A DNA stretch of 64,000 bases from Vigna angularis (GCF_016808095.1 NC_068979.1:18382501-18446500), one strand, 5' to 3'. Counted from the stretch's first letter, positions 11,401 through 21,660 are shown. Numbers and translations are program-made. The notes: generated by a model from the sequence alone, not told the origin.

Positions 11401-11993
11401 AGCAACAAAGCTGAATGAAGTTAACCAGGACCGTAGCATAGTTTGTTTTTTTTGTAATTGTTTTCTTCAATTTGTTTGTAATAGGCTTGTGTTAGCCTAC
11501 TGTTAGCTTTAGCTTGTTTTGTAAAAAGGCCTTTTAAAAAGTCCAAGTATTTGGAAGAGTCCTTGGTGCTCTTTCAAACTCTTGGCAACTTTACTTGCTT
11601 TAATTTTAGCATAGCTAGACAGGTGAGTGTGTCTTGTTAGCCAAAGCTACAAGCCTCACCATAGGAGTAGACTTTAATATTGATTGTGTGATTTGTGTTT
11701 CACGTTTAGGGGTGATTTAGGCTAAAAGGGATTAAACTCTAAGCCTTATCACATTAGAGTCCGAGAGTCTAGTCTTTTAATTGTGCTTAATTGTTTGTGA
11801 TTGTTTGTGATTTGTGTTCTTTGATTTTAAAGGTGATTTTTGTTTAAAGGGTAACTAGTAGTAACCTAAGACATTTCTGGCAAGGTAAGACTTGGTACTT
11901 AAGTAGTCTTCATGACTCACCTCTCTTACCTGGGACTTGTCTAAGTGTGAATCTTGTATACCTTTCACACAAAGAAAACTTTTAAAATCAAAG
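8410..11993 (+). other. Long non-coding leader of element B with a strong splice donor
   Basis: About 3.6 kb without a substantial ORF, T-rich, resembling intron sequence. TAAG/GTAAGT at 8438-8447 is a near-consensus 5' splice site about 30 bp after the primer site. Pyrimidine-led TGTGCAG acceptors occur at about 10269, 10944 and 11163, and others are possible near the gag start. A spliced leader is inferred, not shown. Confidence 0.5.
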
Positions 11994-13098
11994 ATGTCTT
12001 GTTATAGTTCATATAGGTCTTCTAGGTTAGATAATGTTGATGAAATGTTTAAACAAGCTAGGAATCTTCCATCCTTTGGTAAAGACATAGGTGCATTAAC
12101 ATACCTAGCTTGGGAAAAAGAAATTGATAAAATAAATCCTTGGTTTTATGGAGAGAGTGAATATTATGTCCTTAGCATATATCTCTCTAAGTTAGAAGAG
12201 CATGCAAGTGAGTGGTGGGATGAAAGACAATATCATGTTAGGAAAGGTAGAAAGTCCTCCATACGTGATTGACATGATTTAAAAGCTTGCATGAGAAGAA
12301 AGTTTGTGCCTTCAAGCATTAAAAGAAACCTAGAACTAATTAGGGATTGCATTGATGATGGAAAATTATTTCTTGAGAGTTTAAATGATCATGGGTTTCT
12401 TCATAGAGAATTAGAATTTGGGGCAAGACTTAAAGAGATCAAGGATAAGAAAAGAGAAAGAGAGATTGAGAGAAAAGAAGAGGAAGAAAGGAAAGAAGAA
12501 GAGAAGAGAGAGAGAGAGAGAAGAAAACGAGAAGAGAGAAGAGAGAAGAGAGAAGAAGAGAGGAATTAAGAAGAGAAGAAGAAGAGAAGAAGAAAAGGAA
12601 GACAGAGAAGAAGAGAAAAGAAAAGAAGAAGAAAGAAAAGAAAAAGAGAGAAAAGAAGAAAAGAGAGAAAGGCAAGAAAGAGAGAAGAAAGAAAAGGAGA
12701 AATTGTTACTGATGACAAATCCTATTCTTTCAAAGACCATGGAACCTAAAAGGGAAGGTTTCCAAATCTTTACTTCTTTTCCAATAATTGATTATTTTTC
12801 AATTTTTAACTTCTCTTTCAAACAAATTGTCATCTCATATTCTATGCAAACTTTTTCAAAATATGACAATTCAAATCGTGAATTATTCTTATCTTTTAGG
12901 AAAGAAATAACTCAAGACAAAAGTGAATTTGGACTTCTAGAAATTCCAAATGTGATAAAACAAAATATTAGAAGTCCTTATTTCCTTGTTTTTATAGAAA
13001 AATTCCTTCTTGGATTGATATTAATTGAAAATATATTTGATGTTTATTGCAGATTCGTGTTTGATCCAGGAGGAAGAAAACTATATCTAAAGGAATAA
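11994..13098 (+). pseudogene. Gag-like ORF with charged coil and conserved DPGG tail (element B)
   Basis: It starts at the ATG at 11994 (MSCYSSYRSSRLDNVDEMFK). The gag-like part carries YLAWEKEIDKINPWF and LEEHASEWWDERQ, then MRRKFVPSS at 12291. A stop (TGA, 12270-12272) lies where the element A copy has Trp, and translation can resume in the same frame. Residues from about 12440 to 12700 are nearly all Lys/Arg/Glu and should form a long coiled coil. A stop at 12567-12569 and a +1 shift lead into the tail, which ends FVFDPGGRKLYLKE at 13098. The tail is shared with element A and with 21134-21660. Its function is unknown. No zinc knuckle was seen. Confidence 0.7.
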
Positions 13099-13179
13099 GG
13101 CCACTTCATGGCTCTACTCCAAAGATTGTGTGGAGCTTCTTCATAAGGTGATGCCAGATTTGAGGACAAATCTTTTTTT

Positions 13180-13192
13180 AAGAGGGAGGGTA
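13180..13192 (+). other. Polypurine tract of element B
   Basis: AAGAGGGAGGGTA immediately precedes the 3' LTR. Confidence 0.85.
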
Positions 13193-14108
13193 TGATGTAA
13201 TCCTGCCCGACGTAGTCCTTCTTTTGTATTTTTACCTTTCATAGTTAGCTTGTAAGGAGCATGGGTTACTATAAATACCCATTCTCTATTGTAATTGCAC
13301 TTTTGAGATTAATGAGAATTGAATTTTCTGAAATCAGAAATTATTCTCTCTTGAAAGTCAGGCTAGAGTCCAAGAGACCTCCTCTAGCCACCTTCCAAGC
13401 ACACTCTCTCACTTTCATTTTCCATTCCACCGTGCTTCTCTCTCATCACACACCATCACCGTTACTCCAATCCGCTTCAGCATAGTGGCGTCAACACTTC
13501 TTGGCCACGCGTCCTTCTTTGTCTAGCGCACAACATCACCACTTCACTGCCACGAGGAACATTTCATTTCTCACCAATTCTCTCTCGCAGAACCACGTCT
13601 CGTGTCCATTTCTCTCTCGAGAGTTCATCCTCGCGAGCCTTCTGCTTTCATCACAATAAGCTTCTGGCACTCACATTTTCTTCTCAGATTTGCATTTTCT
13701 CCTTCCACTTCTGCCTCGTTTCAGCCATTTCGTCCACAGTACATCATCTTCACCGAATAGTGCTTCGTTCTATAGCCTTCCCCAGGTTTTCCTTCATCTT
13801 TCTTCATTTTATTTGAGTTTTGACCGATTAAACACCTTTCCAACCTTCGTTCTTTCCTTTCCACCGATTAATCGGTCAGTTTAGTGATTCCTCACCGTTC
13901 TAGGGTTTCCTTCGTGTTTCTAAGGTTTTCCACCGATTAAACCTCGGTCTAGGGTTTTGTTGTGTTCGCTCTCAGTTTCCTTAGATTTCATTCGAGTCAT
14001 TTCTCGATCTTGTGTTCCAATCATTTTCCGCTGCGTTCATCTTTGGAGGAAGCTTCGAAGGAGCTCGCGACACGCACATTCGTCATCTCCTTGGAGGCTC
14101 GTCCATCA
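13193..14108 (+). repeat. 3' LTR of element B
   Basis: 916 bp, almost identical to 7456-8395 apart from scattered substitutions and one missing block of about 24 bp near 13862. It is followed directly by the ATATT duplication. Confidence 0.93.
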
Positions 14109-14113
14109 ATATT

Positions 14114-15317
14114 TTTGCACTCAAGTGTTTCTTTTTCACTCTCATTTTCTCTCTATTTTTCTCTCCTCTAACACTTTACCACTTCTTGTTACAATGGTTT
14201 TACATTCTTCATTCAACGTGTTCTTTGCATTCTTTTCACAACCTTCTATCTTATTAATCATTCGCCCAATATTCATCTTCATACTGTTAAAGGCATCTTC
14301 CACATTCTTCCGATAAGAGACACTCATTTTCATGAATTTCTGGAAAGTGTCCTCCAACTTTGTGTTTTTCTCATATGAAATAGGTTGTGGTTGCCATTGT
14401 TGCTGCTGCTTTTGGACCATTGAAATATTATATATCTCTTGAGTTTGCATTTGTAACATTCCCATGTGTTGACTGGGAACTCCTGTTTCGCTGTATAAAT
14501 CATTATCGCTAGCAGCCATGTTCTCTATTAATTCTGTTGCTTCCTCTGGAGTCTTACATTTAATATTACCTCCAGCTGAGGCATCTAACATCAACTTGGT
14601 TTTTGAACCAAGACCTCCAAGGAAAAGTAGAACTACTGCTGCTTCATCAAAACCATGCATGGGAGTCTTTCTCAAAAAGCTTTTGTACCTGTCCCATGCT
14701 TGACCTAATGTCTCCTCCATGCCTTGTCTGAAGGAAGAGATCTCTTGCTTCCCTATGTTGACTTTAGACTGTGGGAAGTATTTGTTTAAAAACTTTGCAA
14801 CCACAGCTTCCCATTCTGTAAAACTACCTTCTGGAAAAGAATTTAACCATAACTTAGCATTGCCTCCCAATGAGAAAGGAAACAAGCTAAGCTTGATTGC
14901 TTCATCCGGCACTCCATTTACCTTCATGGTGTTACAAATTTCATTGAAGGTGGTGAGATGTTCATATGGGCTTTCATGTGATAACCCATTAAACTGATTA
15001 CTTTTCACCAACTGTATCAACGCCAGTTTCACCTCCATGTTTGCATCATTGACCCTCAGCCTTGCTATACTGTTAAAATGTTGAGGGCCAACCATAGTGG
15101 CGTAATCTGCAAGAGTCTGTCTACCATTATTCTTTTCTGCCATATTTTCAGTGCTATGGTAAGACCTTTGTGGTAAAGGTTGTAAGAGTGTCTTAGGAGA
15201 AGGGAATAGTTCTCTTGAAGTTCGAATTCTCCTCCTCCTTCTACTTTCGTCCAAGCCTTCAAGAAGAGGTTTTGAGGTTTTCTTGCTTCTAGTGTGAATT
15301 GCTTCCTGCATATACAA
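14114..15317 (-). pseudogene. Gag fragment of element C (Athila/Tat type)
   Basis: A 391-residue open frame on the minus strand from an ATG at 15317 to 14142. From about residue 75 it shows the retrotransposon gag fold typical of Athila/Tat elements: ADYATMVGPQHFNSIARL, GLSHESPYEHLTTFNEIC, KLSLFPFSLGGNAKLWLNS, KFLNKYFPQSK and ISSFRQGMEETLGQAWDRYK. A Gln-rich stretch and a basic region follow (SGKVLEERKIERK). The frame closes just before the element B insertion. The matching downstream part lies at 7450 and below. Gag would form the virus-like particle. The N terminus may not be the original start. Confidence 0.85.
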
Positions 15318-15565
15318 GAAAAAAAACCCTAGAAAAATTTAGTTTGCACAAAAAGATAGAAAAGAGAAGAAATAATCAAAAGATATAAATAAAAAGATAA
15401 GAAGATAGAAAATAAAAACCGAAAAAAAAAACAGAAAATAAAATAAAATAAAATAATAACAATAAAAATAAAAACAGAAAACAGAAAATAAAAACAGAAA
15501 AACAAAATTCACAACAAGTCAAAAATAATCAAAAATCACACAAATAGACTAGTTAAACCACGAGT
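15318..15565 (-). other. Untranslated leader of element C
   Basis: A-rich on the plus strand (AAAATAAAA and AAACAGAAAA tracts at 15408-15510). It lies between the primer-binding site and gag. No ORF. Confidence 0.6.
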
Positions 15566-15582
15566 CCCCGGCAACAACGCCA
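15566..15582 (-). other. Primer-binding site of element C
   Basis: On the minus strand TGGCGTTGTTGCCGGGG lies 6 bp inside the 5' LTR. This resembles the site used by Athila/Tat elements, with one C-to-T-type change from the common TGGCGCCGTTGCC form. Confidence 0.8.
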
Positions 15583-15588
15583 AAAACT

Positions 15589-16894
15589 TGATGAACAAAT
15601 CTTTAATCCCCGAAAACGGAGTCAAAGACTTGTTAACCCTAGGCAAGTGTAACCGAATCGTATCAAGTAATAACCTAGTAAGACCAAGTATCGTTTTCCC
15701 AAAGGACTCACGGCCTAGACAGTTGTGTGGTTTGTTGATTAGCTAAGACTTGCAAAACCGATTGATTAAGAGTTTAATGCAAATGCTCAAAAGTAAATAT
15801 GTGTGCATGTATTGATCAATGGGCAAGAAGAAACAAAACATGTGATTTGAATTATATGAATGAATATGTTGTTGGGGTTTATCACTTTCATCCTATCCAC
15901 TCTTCTTTATTTAGGAATTCATCCGTCTTTTCATTAATGTTAATGCCACTTTCTAAATTACTTAAAACCCGATGTCTCGGCGAATAAAGCCTAATCATAA
16001 TCACTAGTTTACAATGTCTTGTCTCCCTAGCAATTAATCATGCATTATAATGAACAGAAGCTTAAAGGCAACCAACTATCATACTCCTATGTTTAGGTTG
16101 GTAATATACTGATGTGAGAGATTCCCCAAATCTAGGTTTCCCCGTATGTGTCCATATCGACAAAACCAATAATCATGACATCGAATGAGTTAAACAATGC
16201 ATGCTTTGAGCAAAGAGGAAAAACCGTAACTATTAAAAATGATCTTGAAGAAAAATTCCATACAAGAGAGTTTCTAAGGATTTACATTGATTCCCCAACA
16301 ACAAAATAAGTTTAGTTCACCATATTCATGGTGAAACTAGATGAAATACAATGGAAAAGTGAAGGATAGAACCTAGAAAGTTGAGAAAGGAGCCTTAGCA
16401 TCCAAAATCCTCCTCCAAGGGGTGAAAAAGTGCATTTTTGCTTCGTCCCAGCCAAATATACAAACCCTAGAACGTCCTAAAGCTTATATATTATTCTAAA
16501 AAATACAGAAAAGTAGGCCCAAGCCCAGAAAAGTGTCGCTCAACGGTACTAGCACGTGACCACTTCTTCCCCTCAACGCCAGTTTTCCCCTCAGCGGTGT
16601 CAACGGGTACTGAAAAGTGCCGCTCAGCGGTAATTGGCGCTGAGCGGTACTTGCTGATTCTCTTCTTTTGCACTTTTTGTGTCCTTTTCTGTCTCTATAT
16701 CTTTCCTACTTCACTTCTTTCATCAAATTCATCTTTAAACCTGCAAAAATAAGGAAATCAAGCATAAAACCTGTCCAACTTTGTTATTTCCAATAATTCA
16801 ACAAAATCATGAGTTCAAGCTAATTTCTAAGTCATAAAGGTTGTAATTGAAGTCAATTTTAAGTATAAAAATAACAGTTTTTCAACTGTTATCA
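15589..16894 (-). repeat. 5' LTR of element C
   Basis: 1306 bp, TGATGAACAA to CTGTTATCA on the plus strand (TGATAACAG to TTGTTCATCA in element sense). The only matching partner is the truncated copy at 6081-6265. At 16530-16655 it contains several CGCTCAGCGG and CGCTGAGCGG-like motifs. Confidence 0.85.
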
Positions 16895-16899
16895 TTATC
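16895..16899. repeat. Target-site duplication of element C (TTATC, right copy)
   Basis: Identical to 6076-6080. Confidence 0.85.
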
Positions 16900-18088
16900 C
16901 CCATGATCCTCACGTTTTTTTACCATCCAAAGACCTACACCACAAGTTAACACCACTAAAGCCAAAAGGAGTCCAAGGAAAAAGCAAGAAAAGGTCTAAA
17001 ATGAACAAATGCTCTTCAAAAGGAGTTTTACTTTGACAAACCATGAATGTTTAGAAGACAATCAAGCAATTAAATGGTAAGAAAGAAAGGTTAGCACAAC
17101 AAAAGGAGTTACCTAAAGAAAGGCACTAGAATGTCACAAAAAAACCAAACTACTAGAAAAACACAAGGCGCTTTTGTTCTTTTGCAAGCTAGACCAAATG
17201 GTGCACTAAGGCAACCTTTTTAGGTCATCATGGTGGCTGGATTAGCAGTTAGGGACATGAGTTTCAGCTCCCAAATCAACATCAAAGTGCTCACACAAAA
17301 GTTGGTTACATATGGTACATGCATGTGCTTTTACTTTTACTTTTTGTACTTTTTGTCTACTTTTCTTTTGTACCTTTTGTCTCTTCTTTTGTTACAAGGA
17401 GTTTCAAGTTCATATAAGCTTATAGCACCAAAATGAAGAAAACATACTAAAATCAAATATAGCATGAAACACAAAATGTGACATAATGGAAACCTAACTC
17501 TATGAACTTGTTCATGATCTAACAACAAATATGAACTCATATATAAAATAAAAGCACTCAAAGGCACAAATACAAATCAGGTTTTGGACATGACCTCAAC
17601 ATATATTTTTGATTATTTTCAAAGTTTCAACTAGGAAATACAAACATCAAAAGGACTAAACATGACTCTAGACAACATGGATTGATTTGAAACTTAAAAT
17701 GACTCAAGCAAACATATACTGACCATAAAAACATTAAGGAATGACTCAAAAAAAAAAGAAAAGACACAAAAAAGTAGCCAAACTACAACATTTTGGCAAC
17801 TTTGACCTTTGCTAAGTGTTTTACTCATAACTTTCTCCACAGAACTCCAAATGAAATTATTCTTTTTTTGTTGGAAATTAGACTCAAAGGGCTTTCATTT
17901 GAATATTTTTAAGCATTTTTTGGACAACTAAGCTAGATGCAGTTTAAGCTTGAAAATCATCACAGTTTGCTGCCAAAACAAATGATAGATGAAAAAAAAA
18001 ATATAAGACAAGTAGGGAAATAACATCAACAACATGGAAGAATAAAGGATAGATAAGGACCAAAGGACTTAGCTCTTGAAGAACCAAA
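16900..18088 (-). other. Non-coding leader of element A
   Basis: 1.2 kb between the element A primer-binding site and the element C insertion. No convincing ORF. Contains low-complexity A-rich tracts. Confidence 0.6.
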
Positions 18089-18101
18089 GCTCTCGATACC
18101 A
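18089..18101 (-). other. Primer-binding site of element A
   Basis: On the minus strand TGGTATCGAGAGC follows the 5' LTR by 2 bp. It resembles the tRNA-iMet complement with two changes. Confidence 0.85.
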
Positions 18102-18103
18102 AA

Positions 18104-18960
18104 TGATGGCAACCTCCTTAGCTAGGTTGGGCCAAAGCTAAGAGATGTGCATGTAGGGATGTTTCCTTGGATGAATGATGCGGAACTGTCATGGTAAATG
18201 GTCCAAGGATGATGAGCTAAGGTATGGATGGGGTAGAAGCTCAAAGCCTCTAATAGATATGGTGATGGTGGTGTAGTGTTTAATGGCTCTAAGAGAGGTT
18301 AGGCCAAATCAAGGAGGAAGGTGACTAGACGGGCCTCATGGGTTGTTCTAGTCTTGATCTAAGATGAGTAGTATGGCCAAAAATGGGCAGTAACATTACT
18401 CAACATCAAAGATGAAATACAATGGTGGAGACACCTCTATTTATAGGCCAAGGATGTCTCCTTCTAACCCTAAAAGCATTATCTCCCACCTTTGCTCTCA
18501 TTGGCAAAAAATGAGGCCTTCTAAGGAGTGGACAAGTGTCCACAAATCCTCTCCAATGATGGGAGGACATGTTGCCACTCACAAAACACAATCCTCTCCA
18601 TTCTTAGAGTGCCATGTGGTCACTACTAAAAGCAAAAACTCTCCACTCCTAAGGTGCCATGTGGCTACCTTTTAAAAAGTAAATCCTCTCCAATGGAATC
18701 ATGACACATGACACACACTTTCCACTTGGTTTGGATGTCTAACTTTAAGGAAAATCCTATGCTACTTAGGCATTAATACAATCCTAAAACAAACCTACAC
18801 TACATGGCCAAATACAAGGCCTAAATAAACCTACATTACTCTTCAATCCATGTTTCATGATGGCTCCAATGGTGGTCCACAAGGTAGAGTTGACACCATC
18901 TTCAAGGATGACTTTCACTCTCTTGAAAGTGTTTGACTATGGCTAAGGGATTTTCCATCA
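18104..18960 (-). repeat. 5' LTR of element A
   Basis: 857 bp, the partner of 2112-2954. It begins TGATGGCAACCTCC and ends TTTTCCATCA on the plus strand. Confidence 0.9.
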
Positions 18961-19446
18961 GGTTATGTACTTTCTAGCATTTAACTGATAAACACTCATG
19001 TTTTGTGCTAGACTATGTTCACATTACCTTATTAAGTGATTAATGGAACCCAAAGTTATTTTTCAGTCTATTTGAACTCCTGTTTAATATATTATGGTCC
19101 ATGTCCTTCATATGTATTAGACTCACACATAGAATAGGGACCACATTGACAAATATTTAAGTAAAATGGGGGCTAAATTGAACAATTGATAACCAATTCA
19201 AATTTCATTTATCGTTCATTTATAGACATTACAATAGAGAGTGATAGATGATGGATTACATCATCCTACACACATCAACCTAAACACCTGAACCTGAACA
19301 TTAACATTAATTCAACAAAAATAAAACCAGATTGCCCACCTAATAACAACAACTTAAACACACCCACAATATCATAATGTTCAGTACACTAACAACACAC
19401 ACACAACTCCTATTAAGTTTTATATCCTTTTATTCAAAACTTTCAC
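18961..19446. other. MULE interior between element A and the GRF ORF
   Basis: About 490 bp with no recognised coding sequence. It probably includes the 3' flanks of both MULE ORFs. Confidence 0.4.
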
Positions 19447-19844
19447 TTAATTCTCTAGATCAGAAATTTTCTTCCTTTGCCTAGCAATTATACCATCTCT
19501 TTCATCAACGTTTTCTTTAGAGCACCACTTGAAATAGTTACAGGACATCACATTAGAAGATCCACTCTATCGTTCACGAAAAAAGCTTTTAAAATCAATG
19601 TTAATTATCAACACATAAATCCAAACAAATAACAAAAAATGTTAATATTCATCAAACCTTGTAGACATCTCCAAAATTGTCTACCAACATTTTTTGAAGT
19701 TTTTTCCATTTTGATTACTACAATGTCACCACAATTGCAAATGAAGATTATCCCAGCTGACCTTGAACCATCCCTATGTGACGAATGAAAATTTTGTTGG
19801 TCCCACGTATTCAAACAGGACAAACAACATTGCGAAGAAGGCAT
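19447..19844 (-). CDS. GRF-type zinc-finger protein fragment carried at the MULE right end
   Basis: Exon 1 (19844-19658) encodes MPSSQCCLSC, then CNCGDIVVIKMEKTSKN and GRQFWRC, the first half of a plant GRF zinc finger. An intron with a GT donor at 19657 separates it from exon 2 (about 19567-19447), which encodes CNYFKWC and then QRKKISDLEN before a stop. Together these give the CxCG, GRxFWxC, CxYFxW pattern. GRF fingers bind nucleic acid, and such small genes are common near legume MULEs. The acceptor near 19567 does not restore a clean frame, so the junction is uncertain and the gene may be decayed. It points toward the MULE interior from the right terminus. Confidence 0.6.
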
Positions 19845-20052
19845 ATCTCAAGACCCATCCACTACGAGTTCTCTTATCAAAACGACTTTGCTTAATCAGG
19901 GGACCAACTACACCAACCACCCAAAAATTCAGGCCTTCTTCCCTCTTCATATAGGAATCATAATCCTGAACTTAAATAAATTTCATCTTTCGAAGAAATA
20001 ACTTTCAATTACCACCATTTCACCTCACATTCGTTTAAGTTGTCTCGTACAT

Positions 20053-20116
20053 CACAAACTTACACCTCATTCACTAATAGTTTACCTGGACATTGATCTA
20101 TTAACCATTTAGACGT
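20053..20116 (-). repeat. Right terminal inverted repeat segment of the MULE
   Basis: Reverse complement matches 3-66 at 54 of 64 positions. Its outer flank (20117-20190) has no counterpart in the window. Confidence 0.6.
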
Positions 20117-20198
20117 TGTTACTAAAAAAGACCAAATTAAACAAAATTTACAAAATTTAGGACCACTTTGAACACTAAAAAAAGTCAAGAACCACTTA

Positions 20199-21133
20199 TG
20201 GAAGACACTTGAGCAGAAGAACTATTGGAGTTGCGTGAGCGTGAATCAAACCTCCTCAAGCTTCCTCGTAGAGAGAATGACGCAGCAGAATGAAGAAGTA
20301 CACGAGATCAAACGCGGAATCAGAGAAGAACGAAAGCAAACCCTGGGAATTCAGAAATACTCCAAAAACAGAGATGATTTGACGCGAATAACCCTTAAAC
20401 CCTAGGTTGACGAAGGAAACCTAAAATGAACCGATTAATCGGTTCAAATTGAAGAATGAACGGTGGACAAGTCGATTAAATGGTGGAAATGAGTTTAATC
20501 AGTGAAAGAAGGATTTTAATCGGTGAAAATGGAGAAAATGGTGAAAGGAATGGGAAACCCTAAGTGGAAGATGAAGATGTTCGGTGAAAGTGGAAGAAAT
20601 GTGTAGGAGATGATGGATCTGTGAAGAGAAATGATACTTACGAAGGAAAACTCTCGAGAGAGAGTGATGGAGCTGAGTTAAAGCGAAAGAGAATGAGGAA
20701 TGGTTGAACGAGAACGGGCGATGCAAATAAGGATGTGGATGATGCTTTGCAGATTAGCTAACACGTGCAGAGTATGAATATGTGACCGCTGATGTGTGTT
20801 GCTGAAACGGATTGGTGAAAAAGAATTTCGTGGAGGAGACAAAAAGTTATGGAAGCACCATGGAGAAAATGAAAAATGGAGAAATGGAGAAGTGTGCTTG
20901 GAAGGTGGCTAGAGGAGGATCCCTAGGATTCTCTAGCCTAACTTTCAAGAGAATTGTATTTGGAATGCTCTCAACATAAATCAAATTCTCATTCTCAAAA
21001 GTGCCAAATACAAGAGATGAATTGAGTATTTATAGTAACTTGTGCTCCTTGCAAGCTAACATACGTATACAATAAAATGTAAAATATACGAAAAAAGAAC
21101 ATTAAGAAAGGTATGTCAAGCAGGATTTCATCA
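20199..21133 (-). repeat. 3' LTR of an A/B-family gag-only element
   Basis: About 935 bp, similar in length and content to the element B LTR but reversed. On the minus strand it starts TGATGAAATCCTGCTTGACA, compared with TGATGTAATCCTGCCCGACG in B. It contains ACCGATTAATCGGTTC near 20430 and GAAGCTTCCTC near 20258. A purine tract follows at 21134. The outer boundary at 20199 is approximate. Confidence 0.75.
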
Positions 21134-21660
21134 TTCTCTCCCTCTTAAAAAAAATTTGTCCTCAAATCTGGCAATCGCCTTATGAAGAAGCTCCCACACA
21201 GTTTTGGGAGCAGAGACATCTTAGAGTGGCCTTATTCCTTTAGATCCATGTTTCTTCCTCCTAGATCAAGCACGAATCTAGAATAGGCATCAAATATATC
21301 TTCAATTAATATCGATCCAAGAAATAAATTTTCTATATAAACAATAGAATAAGGACTTCTTACATTTTGTTTTATAATCTTGAAAAAATTTAGAAATCCA
21401 TATTCACAAATTATTTTACTTTTGTCTTGAGTTACTTATTTCAAGGGTAACATTAACTCAAGAGTCGAATTACCATGTTTTAAAAAGTTCTTCATAGAAT
21501 GACAATTGATTTGAAAGAGAAATTAATATTTGAAGATTGCACAATGATTGAAAAAGAAGTAAAGAATTGGAAACCTTCCCTTTTAGGTTCCATGGTCTTT
21601 GAAAAAATAGGAATTGTATCAACCACTTTGAATAAAACTTACAAAAAATAGGAACCAAAA
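21134..21660 (-). pseudogene. 3' end of a gag-only element: purine tract and conserved ORF tail
   Basis: On the minus strand, reading toward the LTR, the frame contains RSPYSIVYIENLFLGSI, ILIEDIFDAYSRFVLDLGG and ends MDLKE. This aligns residue by residue with the tail of the element B ORF (RSPYFLVFIEKFLLGLI, ILIENIFDVYCRFVFDPGG). A GAGGACAAATTT block and an AAGAGGGAGAGAA purine tract then lead into the LTR. The coil, gag-like part and 5' LTR are missing, so the element is truncated near 21660. Confidence 0.7.

Larger units (their letters stand above)
7456..14108 (+). mobile_element. LTR retrotransposon B (gag-only, plus strand), youngest insertion in the nest
   Basis: It has near-identical LTRs (7456-8395 and 13193-14108), a primer-binding site matching tRNA-iMet complement, a polypurine tract and a perfect ATATT target-site duplication. 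The interior is 4.8 kb: about 3.6 kb of leader without coding capacity, then one gag-like ORF ending roughly 95 bp before the 3' LTR. No protease, RT, RNase H or integrase was seen in any frame, so it must have depended on another element. The organisation resembles a LARD-type non-autonomous element. Position and LTR similarity indicate it inserted last. Confidence 0.92.
6081..16894 (-). mobile_element. LTR retrotransposon C, Ty3/gypsy Athila/Tat type, internally deleted
   Basis: It is bounded by a perfect TTATC duplication. On the minus strand it runs: 5' LTR (16894-15589), primer-binding site, gag (15317-14114), protease and first RT residues (7450-6266), then directly the last part of the 3' LTR (6265-6081). 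RT core, RNase H, integrase and most of the 3' LTR are gone. Element B (7456-14108) is inserted between gag and protease. Gag and protease sequence styles, and a primer site of the TGGCGNNGTTGCCGGGG kind, place it in the Athila/Tat group. It cannot transpose by itself. Confidence 0.88.
2112..18960 (-). mobile_element. LTR retrotransposon A (gag-only, minus strand), interrupted by element C
   Basis: Two direct LTR copies (2112-2954 and 18104-18960) start TGAT and end ATCA on the plus strand. A tRNA-iMet-like primer-binding site abuts the right copy and a purine tract abuts the left copy, both reading on the minus strand, so the right LTR is the 5' LTR. The interior is split by element C at 6076-6080/16895-16899. 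Without that insertion, element A is about 6 kb. It encodes only a gag-like ORF next to the 3' LTR and no reverse transcriptase was seen. Flanking 5-mers (TGATA before, GGTTA after) match at 3 of 5 positions, so the target-site duplication is eroded or absent. Confidence 0.85.
1..20190. mobile_element. Decayed Mutator-like element (MULE), host of nested retrotransposons
   Basis: The two ends carry inverted copies of one 64-bp sequence (3-66 and the complement of 20053-20116; 54 of 64 positions match by hand count). Just inside the left end is a MuDR-type transposase remnant on the plus strand. Just inside the right end is a GRF zinc-finger ORF on the minus strand. The middle, 2112-18960, is a later LTR-retrotransposon insertion. 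Without it the element would be about 3.3 kb. The left terminus is cut by the window edge and the right outer limit, near 20190, is approximate. Treating both ends as one element is an inference from the inverted termini and the gene content. The transposase lacks its catalytic centre, so the copy cannot be autonomous. Confidence 0.6.

Noticed and set aside
12411..12740. Ser/Phe/Leu-rich minus-strand ORFs
   Set aside because: Complement of the Lys/Glu/Arg coil of the element B gag-like ORF.
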